This document shows positions 30,299 to 38,621 of a stretch of DNA of 64,000 nucleotides, piece after piece. The DNA lies in the NCBI RefSeq assembly GCF_019218295.1, contig NZ_JAHUZF010000004.1, positions 475,705 to 539,704 of the forward strand. Direction: 5' to 3'. The position numbers and the translations under genes are program-made. Origin of the DNA: Maritimibacter sp. DP1N21-5. Lineage in GTDB: Bacteria > Pseudomonadota > Alphaproteobacteria > Rhodobacterales > Rhodobacteraceae. The notes under the pieces were generated by a model, which had not been told where the DNA came from, ran no database searches, and saw only the letters and a list, made by a program, of their open reading frames with translations. The stretch's first letter is position 1, and each line of letters opens with the position of its first letter.

Positions 30299-30850
30299 AT
30301 GCCCCCGCTGAAAATCCAGACCACGCTTATCCGCCCGAACGGCTCGAAAATCGACATGGGCGACGGCATCGACTACCACTTCAAGCCCAACGAGCAGGGC
30401 CATCACGTGGCCGAGGTCGATGACACCGACCACCAGCAACGGCTCCTGTCCATTCCCGGCTACCGGCTCTATGACCCGGAACGCGCCGACATCAAGGACG
30501 TGACACCGCCGAGCGCGACCAAGAAGAAGGCCGCGACCAAGGAGCCCGAGGGCTTCGAGTGGCCGACCACCGAGGCTGGCACCGTCGATTTCGAGGCTCT
30601 GGCCGCCGATGTGGACCTGGCGCGCGATGCCTACAAGGAAGTGTTTGGCCGCGCGCCCAACGCCAAGGCGCACCCCGACACCATCGTTGCGAAAATCCGC
30701 GAGCGCATGGAGACGAAAGCCTCCGCCGAAGGCCGCACCAGCGCGCCTGCGGTCATTGATGAGGACGGCAACGTCACCGACGAGGGCAAGACCGCCATCG
30801 AGACCAAGACCGACAAAGACGACGACGCGGCAAAGACCGACGAGCAGTAA
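30299..30850 (+). CDS. Structural-region hypothetical protein (183 aa)
   Basis: GAGGAG lies 8 bases before ATG. N-terminal half: MPPLKIQTTLIRPNGSKIDM, GDGIDYHFKPNEQGHHVAEV, LLSIPGYRLYDP, a small beta domain; C-terminal half: lysine/alanine/glutamate-rich low-complexity with a helical core (FEALAADVDLARDAYKEVFG). Located among head genes; function unknown. Confidence 0.66.
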   Translation: MPPLKIQTTLIRPNGSKIDMGDGIDYHFKPNEQGHHVAEVDDTDHQQRLLSIPGYRLYDPERADIKDVTPPSATKKKAATKEPEGFEWPTTEAGTVDFEALAADVDLARDAYKEVFGRAPNAKAHPDTIVAKIRERMETKASAEGRTSAPAVIDEDGNVTDEGKTAIETKTDKDDDAAKTDEQ

Positions 30851-30905
30851 CACCCCATCGGCGCGGCTCCCGTGGTCGCGCCGATCACCATAAGCGGAGC
30901 GGTCG

Positions 30906-31559
30906 ATGACCATCACGGCACAAGACGTAATCGACCGCGCAGCGCTCACCCTCCAAGACGTGGACACTGTGCGCTGGACAACCCACGAAATGCTCATGTG
31001 GTTGCAGGACGCCGTGCGCGAGACCGCCGCGATCAAGCCTTCTACCTTCGCCGCGACCATCGAGCTATCGCTTGAGGCCGGTGCCGATCAGGTTCTCCCC
31101 GACACCGCGACCCAGATGATCCGGGTTCTGCGCAACACGGACGGAGCCGCGATCACCGTGGTCGAGCGCCATATCCTCGACGTGATGGAGCCGGGCTGGC
31201 CGACCACCGCCGTGGTCCCGTTCACCGACGCGGTGCTTCACGTGATCTACGACGACGAGGCACCGGGCGAATACATGGTCTATCCGGGCAACACCGGAAA
31301 CGGCTCCATCCAGGCGGTCTGTTGCGTGCCCCCGGTCATCACCGAGACCACCGACGACATCACCGCCAAAGCCGCGATTGTCCCGGTCCTGACCGATTAT
31401 CTTCTGTTCCGCGCCTTCTCCAAGGAGGCGGGCATCCCCGGATCAGCCGCAAGGGCGCAAGCACACCGCGCCCTCTTCGACGTGGCTTTGGGCAACAAGG
31501 CCAAGTCCGAACTCTACTCCAACCCCGACACCCAACGCGGAAAGGCAGCGCGAGGATAA
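30906..31559 (+). CDS. Head-tail adaptor-like protein (DUF6682-type)
   Basis: The 217-residue protein opens MTITAQDVIDRAALTLQDVD, then VRWTTHEMLMWLQDAVRETA and AAIVPVLTDYLLFRAFSKEA, with the C-terminal SELYSNPDTQRGKAARG. The order of helices and the 'W..HEML.WL..A' phrase are characteristic of podoviral adaptors that dock below the portal. It overlaps the usual site between capsid and nozzle genes. Confidence 0.74.
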   Translation: MTITAQDVIDRAALTLQDVDTVRWTTHEMLMWLQDAVRETAAIKPSTFAATIELSLEAGADQVLPDTATQMIRVLRNTDGAAITVVERHILDVMEPGWPTTAVVPFTDAVLHVIYDDEAPGEYMVYPGNTGNGSIQAVCCVPPVITETTDDITAKAAIVPVLTDYLLFRAFSKEAGIPGSAARAQAHRALFDVALGNKAKSELYSNPDTQRGKAARG

Positions 31560-31562
31560 CCC

Positions 31563-32183
31563 ATGGCCGCGACAATGGTGAACATCGCCGATCTTCTGCC
31601 GAGCGTGCTGATCCACGTTCCGACCTGCGCGCGCCCGGTCGCGATCCATCATATCCGGCTTGCCGCCGCCGAGTTTCTGTCAGGCACCACGATCTGGCGC
31701 GAGACCTTCACCCAGACGATCGAGGCGGCGACCTTCGTGCTCGACGTGCCCGAGAACACCCGCGCCGTGCAGGTTCACCGCGTCACCTATGCGGGCTTCG
31801 ATCTTGAGAAGGCGCGGGCCGCCCATATTCCCGCCGGCGAGGTCCCGGCGTCTCCGCCCTCGCACTTCTACCAGGCGGAAGTCGGCAAGCTCTCGGTCTA
31901 TCCCTTCACCGAATGCGATCTCGACATCACCGTGTCGCTGACCGTGCCCAAGGCGGGCGCATGGGCGCAGGAATTGCCCGACGCCGTGATCTCCGACTAT
32001 GGCGACGTGATCGCGGACGGCGCGGCGGGCAAGCTCATGCTCCTGCCAGGCACCGACTACGCCAACCCGGCCATGGCCGCGCATCTGATCGCGCAATTCG
32101 AGGCCAAGATCGGGGAACTGAGCGCCCGGGGCGCCACCGGCATCGCGCGGGCACCGCTCCGGGTGAAACCAAGCTGGCTCTGA
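31563..32183 (+). CDS. Podoviral tail/adaptor protein (206 aa)
   Basis: The start is four bases after the previous stop. The N-terminal half has PTCARPVAIHHIRLAAAEFL and TTIWRETFTQTIEAATFVLD, then a beta-rich centre PPSHFYQAEVGKLSVYPFTE and a C-terminal helical segment AAHLIAQFEAKIGELSARGA. This matches a family of phage tail-region proteins encoded just before nozzle proteins. Exact role unknown. Confidence 0.68.
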   Translation: MAATMVNIADLLPSVLIHVPTCARPVAIHHIRLAAAEFLSGTTIWRETFTQTIEAATFVLDVPENTRAVQVHRVTYAGFDLEKARAAHIPAGEVPASPPSHFYQAEVGKLSVYPFTECDLDITVSLTVPKAGAWAQELPDAVISDYGDVIADGAAGKLMLLPGTDYANPAMAAHLIAQFEAKIGELSARGATGIARAPLRVKPSWL

Positions 32184-32195
32184 GGGGACGCGCAC

Positions 32196-33770
32196 ATGGC
32201 CTTGTTCCCGATCACCAACTTCAAGGGTGAAATCCCCCGCATCACGCCCACGCTCCTTCCCGAAGGCTTCGCCGTGACCGCAGAGGGCGCGCGCCTCGAG
32301 GATGGGGCGCTGGCCCCGACCCGCGAACACACGCTGGTCGAGACCTTGGACGCGGACGCCCAGACGATCTACCGGCACGCGGGCGACTGGATCGCCTGGG
32401 ACGCGCATGTGAATGTCGTGACAGGTCACGTGTCCGCAGACCGCCTCTACCTCACCGGCAACGGCGTGCCCAAGGTCCGGTTCGAGGGCACGGAATATCC
32501 GCTGGCACTCCCAGCCCCGACTGCGGCGCCGACCCTGACCCCGGCGGGCACGCTCGATGAGGACACGGCCACGGACGTGCAATACGTCTACACCTATGTG
32601 ACCGAACTGGATGAGGAAAGCGCACCGAGCCCGCTCTCGGACTCGGTGGAGTATTCCAGCGGGATCACCGTCACGGTCTCCGGTCTCGTGGATCCCGGCG
32701 CGGGGCGGCTGATCGACCGCATCCGCATCTACCGCACGCAGGTCAGCGCCTTGGGCACCACGGACCTCTATTTCGTGGCCGAGGTCGACGCGGACGCGGG
32801 CTCGTTCGTCCATGATGTGGTGACGCATCCGCTTCAGGAAACCCTCGCGACCCTCGCCTATGATGTGCCGCCCGATGGGCTCACCGGGATCGTGTCCATG
32901 CCCAACGGCATGATGGCGGCGTTCTCCGGGCGCGAACTGTTCTTCTCGGAGCCCTACGTGCCGCACGCCTGGCCGCGCTCCTACACGCTCAAGACCGACG
33001 CGCAGATCGTGGGGCTCGCCGCCTTCGGCACCACGCTCGCGATCATGACCGAAGGCACGCCCTACACCGCGCAGGGCACGCACCCCGACAGCATGGTCAT
33101 GGCGAAGATCGAGGAAAACCTCCCCTGCACCGCCGCGCGCGGAATCGTGGACCTTGGCTATGCCGCCGCCTATCCATCGACCAATGGGCTGGTGCTGGTC
33201 TCGGGCTCGGGCGCGCAGCTCGTATCCAAGAGTGTGTTCACGCTCGAACAGTGGTGGGCCATGCGCCCGGCGACGTTCACGGCATCGCACCACAATGGCC
33301 GCTACATCGTCAGCTACGACGCCGGGTTCGGGCGAAAGACCCTCGCGTTGGACCTGACCGGCGATCAGCCATTTGTCGTGCGCCACGAGATCGCGGGCAC
33401 GTTCTTCTTCAACGACCTTCCGACCGGGAACCTGTTCTTCCTCGACGGCGACCGCGACATCAAGCTCATGGATGACCTCTGGGCAGACCGCGCCACCTAC
33501 ACATGGCACTCCAAGCCGATGAAACTGCCCTACCCAGACGGGTTCGGCGCGCTGAAGGTGGATGCGGACAGCCTCGCGCCCAACGACACCTTCTGCCTCA
33601 ACATCTATGCGGACGGCGAGCTTCTGCACTCGGTCGCGCGAATGAACGAGATTGTCAGGATACCGGCGGGGCGGCTCTACACCAAGTGGAGCGTCGAGGT
33701 CATCGCGAACGTGGAGATCACCGCGATCTACCTGGCGCATAGCCCCTCTGACTTCGGTCTCGGGGGCTGA
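32196..33770 (+). CDS. Tail nozzle-like (tubular protein B-like) structural protein
   Basis: The 524-residue protein is beta-rich with FPITNFKGEIPRITPTLLPE, ATDVQYVYTYVTELDEESAP, IDRIRIYRTQ, YVPHAWPRSYTLKTDAQIVG and GRYIVSYDAGFGRKTLALDL. The pattern of repeated beta blades with YTYVTE...E..PSPLS is the one found in podoviral tail nozzle proteins (T7 gp12-like role). It would form the distal tail tube through which DNA is ejected. Confidence 0.78.
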   Translation: MALFPITNFKGEIPRITPTLLPEGFAVTAEGARLEDGALAPTREHTLVETLDADAQTIYRHAGDWIAWDAHVNVVTGHVSADRLYLTGNGVPKVRFEGTEYPLALPAPTAAPTLTPAGTLDEDTATDVQYVYTYVTELDEESAPSPLSDSVEYSSGITVTVSGLVDPGAGRLIDRIRIYRTQVSALGTTDLYFVAEVDADAGSFVHDVVTHPLQETLATLAYDVPPDGLTGIVSMPNGMMAAFSGRELFFSEPYVPHAWPRSYTLKTDAQIVGLAAFGTTLAIMTEGTPYTAQGTHPDSMVMAKIEENLPCTAARGIVDLGYAAAYPSTNGLVLVSGSGAQLVSKSVFTLEQWWAMRPATFTASHHNGRYIVSYDAGFGRKTLALDLTGDQPFVVRHEIAGTFFFNDLPTGNLFFLDGDRDIKLMDDLWADRATYTWHSKPMKLPYPDGFGALKVDADSLAPNDTFCLNIYADGELLHSVARMNEIVRIPAGRLYTKWSVEVIANVEITAIYLAHSPSDFGLGG

Positions 33771-33771
33771 C

Positions 33772-34473
33772 ATGGCCGAAACCACCTTCAACGCCATCGA
33801 CAAGGAACGCCTCGACATCATTTGCGGGATCCGCGGTGACGCCAACAGCCGCGCCGTGCGCTGGTCCGATTCCGAGAAGCTGGCCCTCGCCGTGGGCAAG
33901 TATCTCTCCAACACCAGCTTCTTCGCGCTGGCGTCCGGTCTTGTCTCGGCCACGCAGTTCAACGCCGCCGAGGCGCGGATCACCACGCTCGAAGGCGAAA
34001 TGGACGCGGTGGAGGCCGTGACGACCGGGAACATCGTTCACCACGTCTCTTCGGCGATCCAGACCAAGATCATCAACACCACGACCGACGCCGCCCCGCG
34101 CGAGATCACGCCGGATTGGGACATGGAGTTTTCGGGTTCGTCTCTGGTGCGGTTCACGCTCTCGGGGACGTTCGACGTGGACACGGCGCCCGAGGTCCTG
34201 CGCCTGCGCATCGTCGGCATCTTCAACGCCGGAGGCCCCGACTACGAAACCGACCTGTGCGTGTTCCCCATCGACCTTCTCACCACCGCCGCCGAGAACG
34301 GATTGGCCAAGACCTTCATCTTCGATCTGACCGACGACATCGACAACCTGATCGGGTGCCGATTGGAGGGATGGGTGAACGGCACGAGCGATTGTGGGCT
34401 TTCCGATTGGTTCATGACGGTGGAGAATATTCCAGGCGCGTTGGAGATCGCGCCGTTTGTCATCTCGCCATAG
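33772..34473 (+). CDS. Tail-region structural protein (233 aa)
   Basis: ATG at 33772 directly follows the previous stop. A helical N-terminus (AIDKERLDIICGIRGDANSR) leads to a short coiled coil (AAEARITTLEGEMDAVEAV) and a beta-sandwich C-terminal domain (SSLVRFTLSGTFDVDTAPEV, GWVNGTSDCGLSDWFMTVEN). This looks like a tail-attached trimeric protein, possibly an adsorption or fibre-connector component. Confidence 0.62.
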   Translation: MAETTFNAIDKERLDIICGIRGDANSRAVRWSDSEKLALAVGKYLSNTSFFALASGLVSATQFNAAEARITTLEGEMDAVEAVTTGNIVHHVSSAIQTKIINTTTDAAPREITPDWDMEFSGSSLVRFTLSGTFDVDTAPEVLRLRIVGIFNAGGPDYETDLCVFPIDLLTTAAENGLAKTFIFDLTDDIDNLIGCRLEGWVNGTSDCGLSDWFMTVENIPGALEIAPFVISP

Positions 34474-34484
34474 GAGCCACCGCC

Positions 34485-34937
34485 ATGATGCTCGAAATTG
34501 AAAACCAGAAGGCCCTACTCACCATCGCCGCCCGGATGCTCGGGGTCGAACGCTTCGGCGCCGACGCGCAGGCGATCGGTGTGCGCCACCCCGACGAGGA
34601 TCGCATCCGCGCGGTCATCGTTTTGAACCAATTTCACAATGGAACATGCCATATGTCGGTTGTTTCCGACCGGACGAAGGATTGGGCATTCCCCTCGATG
34701 TTCGAGCGCGTGGCGCGCTACGTGTTCGAGTTTCTGGACCAGAACCGCATGGTCGCGGTCATCGCAACCAGCCACATCGCCAGCCAGATCGCCGCGATCA
34801 AGGGCGGTTTTCAGATCGAGGCGCGTTTGCGTAATGGCGCGATGGACGGCGGAGATGCTATCTTATTCTCAATGACACGGGAAACGTGTCCATGGATTTC
34901 GAGCGGAGGCAGCGATGGCGAGCGCACCCAAACCTGA
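34485..34937 (+). CDS. GNAT-like acetyltransferase of podoviral type (150 aa)
   Basis: ATG at 34485 follows AGGAG. The order of elements DRIRAVIVLNQFHNGTCHMS, SMFERVARYVFEFLDQNRMV and IKGGFQIEARLRNGAMDGGD follows the GNAT fold seen in podoviral tail-cluster proteins. The signature R/QxxGxG/A acetyl-CoA loop is not clear, so catalytic activity is uncertain. The gene overlaps the next start by 23 bases. Confidence 0.72.
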   Translation: MMLEIENQKALLTIAARMLGVERFGADAQAIGVRHPDEDRIRAVIVLNQFHNGTCHMSVVSDRTKDWAFPSMFERVARYVFEFLDQNRMVAVIATSHIASQIAAIKGGFQIEARLRNGAMDGGDAILFSMTRETCPWISSGGSDGERTQT

Positions 34938-35871
34938 CAAGAATATCGGCATCGCCGCCAAGAAGTCGGCGCAGACCGGCGAGCGGCACCAAGACTGGAT
35001 GGAGAAGCAGGCGAAGATCACCAACGCCTGGGCCGCCGAGGACCGGGCGCGCTACAAGAACACCTTCATCCCGCTTCAGGACGAGCTGATCGCGGACGCG
35101 CAGGGATACGACACGCCCGAGCGCCGCGCCGCCGCCGCCGCGCAGGCCGAGGCCGACACCCAACAGCAGATCACGCTGGCCCGCCAACAGGAGGACCGGC
35201 GGCTTGCCGGAATGGGGGTCTCGCCCGACTCCGGTCGCGCCGACGCGACGGCGCAATCGCGCTCGGTTCAATCGGGTCTCGCCACGGCGGGCGCCCGCGA
35301 AATGGCCCGGCGTCAGGTCGAAACCGAGGGGCTGTCGCGCAAGGCCGCAGCCGTGAACATGGGGCAGGGGCTCGCCGTGAACCCCGGAACCTCTATCGGG
35401 CTCTCCAATGGTGCGGCATCGAGCGGCGCGAGCGCGGCCATGACCGGCTACGGCCAGCAGGGAAGCCTTCTCAATCAGGATTACCAGAACCGGATGCAGA
35501 CCTATCAGGCCAACAGCGCGGGGATCGGCTCGCTTCTCGGTGGCATCGGGCGCATCGCCGGGGTCTTCGCGACCGGTGGGCTCGGCGCACCGCTCATGCT
35601 CTCGTCCAAGGAGGCCAAGACCGACAAGACGCCGGTCAGGGAAGGCGCGGCGCTGGAAGCGGTCAACGCCATGCCCGTCGAGGAATGGACCTACAAGCCC
35701 GGCATGGGCGACGAGGGACGCCACATCGGCCCCTATGCCGAGGACTTCGCCGATGCCACCGGCAAGGGCGATGGCCGCAGCATCGGGATCATCGACGCCG
35801 TGGGAGTCACCATGGCAGCGGTCAAGGACCTCTCCCGGAAGGTCGACCAGATGGAGAGGATGGCGGCATGA
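34915..35871 (+). CDS. Virion/ejection protein with C-terminal S74 chaperone-like domain
   Basis: Residues 1-200 are helical and glycine/alanine/glutamine-rich, as in ejected internal virion proteins (RRAAAAAQAEADTQQQITLA, GYGQQGSLLNQDYQNRMQTY). The last 90 residues match the intramolecular chaperone of endosialidase (peptidase S74): LSSKEAKTDKTPVREGAALE, AVNAMPVEEWTYKPG, HIGPYAEDFADATG, IGIIDAVGVTMAAVKDL. S74 domains normally trimerise tail fibres and then cut themselves off; here it is fused to an ejection-type protein. Confidence 0.82.
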   Translation: MASAPKPDKNIGIAAKKSAQTGERHQDWMEKQAKITNAWAAEDRARYKNTFIPLQDELIADAQGYDTPERRAAAAAQAEADTQQQITLARQQEDRRLAGMGVSPDSGRADATAQSRSVQSGLATAGAREMARRQVETEGLSRKAAAVNMGQGLAVNPGTSIGLSNGAASSGASAAMTGYGQQGSLLNQDYQNRMQTYQANSAGIGSLLGGIGRIAGVFATGGLGAPLMLSSKEAKTDKTPVREGAALEAVNAMPVEEWTYKPGMGDEGRHIGPYAEDFADATGKGDGRSIGIIDAVGVTMAAVKDLSRKVDQMERMAA

Positions 35872-36665
35872 GCTTCGCGGCAGGCATCGGTGCGGCACTG
35901 AGCGGGTTTGCCGGTGCCGTCGAGGACAAGCAGGAGCGCGATCTTGAGAAAGAACGCCTAGAGGCGCGCAATGCGGGTGTCGTCACCGGCGATTTCACCG
36001 GCAACTATGGCACGCCCGGGGCGCCGGGACCGCAGACGCCCGGTCAGACGATCAACGCCGGGAAATACGGCGAGATCAACATCGCAGGCGACGGGATCAC
36101 CACCGCCTCGAACATGCTCGCCCGCTACGAAGGGTTCAGTCACACGCCCTATTGGGACGTGAACGCCTATCGCGGTGGATACGGCTCGGACACGATCACG
36201 CGCGCTGACGGATCGGTCGTGCCGGTCGTGCAGGGGATGCACATCACCCGCGAGGACGCTGACCGCGACCGCCAGCGGCGCCTTCGCACCGAGTTCGCGC
36301 CCTCCGCGATCAAGGCCGTGGGCGAGGACACGTGGAACCGCCTCACGCCCGGCCAGCAGGGCGCCCTGCAATCTCTGGCCTACAATTACGGCGCCGGCGC
36401 GTGGTCCGGGAGCCTCGCGAACGTGGCCGCCGCCGTGCGCAGCGGTGACGTGGCCGCCGCGCAATCCGCGATCCAGGCGCTCGGCTCGCACAATGGCGGG
36501 GTCAACCGGGACCGGCGCAATTCCGAGGCCGCGATCTTCGGCATGGTGCCCGCCGCGCAGACGCAGCAGCCGCAACAGACCAACATCGTAGATTTCAACC
36601 GCAGGGCCGCCTATGGCCCCGCCATGATGATGGGCACGGGCGCGATCCCGCCCCAATCGTCCTGA
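35868..36665 (+). CDS. Virion-associated lysozyme-like protein (GH24-type core)
   Basis: The N-terminal 35 residues (MSFAAGIGAALSGFAGAVED, KQERDLEKERLEAR) resemble the start of the next gene product. Residues 78-200 contain a lysozyme-like core: MLARYEGFSHTPYWDVNAYR with Glu88 and Asp97 eight residues apart, GGYGSDTI, ITREDADRDRQRRL, and LTPGQQGALQSLAYNYGAG. The spacing Glu-8-Asp agrees with T4-type GH24 lysozymes, but the following Thr is not at the expected place. Likely a particle-borne enzyme that locally opens peptidoglycan during ejection. Confidence 0.8.
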   Translation: MSFAAGIGAALSGFAGAVEDKQERDLEKERLEARNAGVVTGDFTGNYGTPGAPGPQTPGQTINAGKYGEINIAGDGITTASNMLARYEGFSHTPYWDVNAYRGGYGSDTITRADGSVVPVVQGMHITREDADRDRQRRLRTEFAPSAIKAVGEDTWNRLTPGQQGALQSLAYNYGAGAWSGSLANVAAAVRSGDVAAAQSAIQALGSHNGGVNRDRRNSEAAIFGMVPAAQTQQPQQTNIVDFNRRAAYGPAMMMGTGAIPPQSS

Positions 36666-36680
36666 CAAGGGGGCTTCACC

Positions 36681-38534
36681 ATGTCCATGTTCGCAAACGG
36701 CATCGGCGCCTTCATCGACGGCGCGTTTCAGGGTGTCGAGGACAGCCGCCGCTGGAAGCGCGAGAACAAGCAGGAAGAACGCGACGACATTCGGTTTGAT
36801 CGCGAGCAGGAGAATTGGGATTGGGAGGACGAGAACCGCTCTCGCACCCGCGAGGATTGGGGCTGGCAGGACGAAACCCGCAACAACACCCGCAAGGACT
36901 GGAACGACAAGGACCAGCAGCGCGCCCGTGATGCCGCCGAGCGTGAGTTCTGGCGCGAGATCGCGGGCGGAGACGGCACCGGCGGCGACACCGACCCGGA
37001 CACGCCCGCACGCCCGGCACAGGCGCCCGGAGGCGCCACCGCACCGGCCAGCGCACCGACGCCGCCCGCGCGCGTTGGTGTCGGCGCGGTCCCGCAGCGC
37101 CCGCAGGCCCCGGATGCACCCGCCCCGACCGCACCGCAGGCCGCACCGGCTCCGGCAGGGCGCCCGGCGGGCATTCCCGGCACGCCCATCGCTGCACCGG
37201 CCCCGACCGCGCCGAGTGCCCCGGCCCCGCGCCTCGATGTGAGCGGGATCCGCACGGTCGAGGATGCTGCCGCCGCCGGATTGCCGCCGATGCAGACCGG
37301 CGCGGAAACCGATGGCTATTGGGATGCCGCCGTGATGGGCGGTGATCAGAGCTACATGGTCGTGGGCGGTGCCCGCTATCCGCTCGACAGCATGAACACG
37401 CGCCGCTCCGGCGTGATCCCCGAGGCCGCGCCGACTCCGAGGATGCCCGACAGCGGCGCGGGCCAGCCGCCGATGCCCCGACAGCCAGCCCCGACCGTCG
37501 AGGTCCTGCCCACGACACCCAACACCAATGTCGATTCCATGGGCCGTGTCTTGGGGTTCGATTTCAACAACGATGTGCCGCAGGCGCCGACCTCCTACCA
37601 GGCGGAAGCCCCCGCGCAGCCTCCCGAGCCCGCCGCGCCCGTGTCCTATGGGCCGCCGCGCCGCACCGCGCCGACTGAGGCGGCACCGGTCCCGCGTCCG
37701 CAGGCGCCAGCCGCACCCGGATCCCCGGATCGCGCACCTATCGCGAGCCCCGATGCCGCGCCGGGCGAGATCGAACGCCCTTGGCACGCAATGCGCCGTG
37801 CGCGCGGTGGCGTGGACGGTCGCATGGTGGACCCCGAGACCAGCGAGCGGATGGCCGAGTTCACGCTCGGGCGCTGGATGGAGGACAAGAGCGAGGCGAT
37901 CATCCGGCACTATCTGGAAACCGGCGACATCGACAAAGCGCGCCAGTTCGAGACCTTCCTCAAGGACGACAAGACGAAGGCGGGGATGCTCGGGTGGGCG
38001 GCGGCGCTCAATGCAGCCTCCATGGGCGATGATCGCGGGTTCGTGGAAGGGCTGACCAAGGCCTACAACTCCACCGGCTACTTCGATGACGGCTACGAGA
38101 TCGTGCCCGCGCAATCTGGCCTCGATCGGGACCAGGGTGGAAACATCGTCGGCGCCACCGTCACGTTCAAGGACACGAAGAGCGGTCGCACGTTCAAGCA
38201 GGTCTTCGATGACGTGGAGGACATCTACGAGGCGGGCTTGGCCATGACCTCGCCCGAGCGCGTGTTCGAGGAAGGATGGACCCAGACCCAGAACGCCGAG
38301 GCCAAGCGCGAGGCCCTGCGCGAAGCCGCGGTGAAGGCCGGCGCCGATTCCGCGAGCCTTGAGACGATCCTTGAGGTGGGCAAATACCTTGGCGAGAACA
38401 GCCTTGAGTTCTCGCAACTGCCCGCCGAAGAGCAGCTTGCGCAGATCATCCAGTTCCTGAACGTGGCGAACGGCGCACGCGGCGGCGTCACCTCCGAAAA
38501 CCCGGCAGCACCGCAAGTTCCGGTGATGCGCTAA
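36681..38534 (+). CDS. Internal virion protein, charged repeats and Pro/Ala-rich (617 aa)
   Basis: MSMFANGIGAFIDGAFQGVE resembles the lysozyme's N-terminus, hinting at a shared virion-incorporation signal. Residues 22-75 are repeats rich in W, D, E, R, N (WDWEDENRSRTREDWGWQDE). Residues 95-380 are proline/alanine-rich low complexity. The C-terminal 230 residues are helical (EMAEFTLG-like RMAEFTLGRWMEDKSEAIIR, GWAAALNAASMGDDRGFVEG, EAKREALREAAVKAGADSAS). Probably an ejected core protein; no enzymatic motif. Confidence 0.74.
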   Translation: MSMFANGIGAFIDGAFQGVEDSRRWKRENKQEERDDIRFDREQENWDWEDENRSRTREDWGWQDETRNNTRKDWNDKDQQRARDAAEREFWREIAGGDGTGGDTDPDTPARPAQAPGGATAPASAPTPPARVGVGAVPQRPQAPDAPAPTAPQAAPAPAGRPAGIPGTPIAAPAPTAPSAPAPRLDVSGIRTVEDAAAAGLPPMQTGAETDGYWDAAVMGGDQSYMVVGGARYPLDSMNTRRSGVIPEAAPTPRMPDSGAGQPPMPRQPAPTVEVLPTTPNTNVDSMGRVLGFDFNNDVPQAPTSYQAEAPAQPPEPAAPVSYGPPRRTAPTEAAPVPRPQAPAAPGSPDRAPIASPDAAPGEIERPWHAMRRARGGVDGRMVDPETSERMAEFTLGRWMEDKSEAIIRHYLETGDIDKARQFETFLKDDKTKAGMLGWAAALNAASMGDDRGFVEGLTKAYNSTGYFDDGYEIVPAQSGLDRDQGGNIVGATVTFKDTKSGRTFKQVFDDVEDIYEAGLAMTSPERVFEEGWTQTQNAEAKREALREAAVKAGADSASLETILEVGKYLGENSLEFSQLPAEEQLAQIIQFLNVANGARGGVTSENPAAPQVPVMR

Positions 38535-38579
38535 GGGCGGTTCTCGCGCCGGTGCGGCTGTGCTATTCATGGTCGCACT

Positions 38580-38594
38580 GGTGTAGGACGCGCC
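38580..38594 (+). promoter_or_regulatory. GGA-loop RNA hairpin B, leader of the giant gene
   Basis: GGTGT-AGGAC-GCGCC pairs five positions (two are G-U) with loop AGGAC, ending 27 nt before the ATG of the 5173-residue gene. Relative to hairpins A and C the only core change, C to U in the 5' arm, keeps pairing through G-U. Confidence 0.56.
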
Positions 38595-38621
38595 TCGAAA
38601 CCCCAAGAACGTGAGTGTTTC

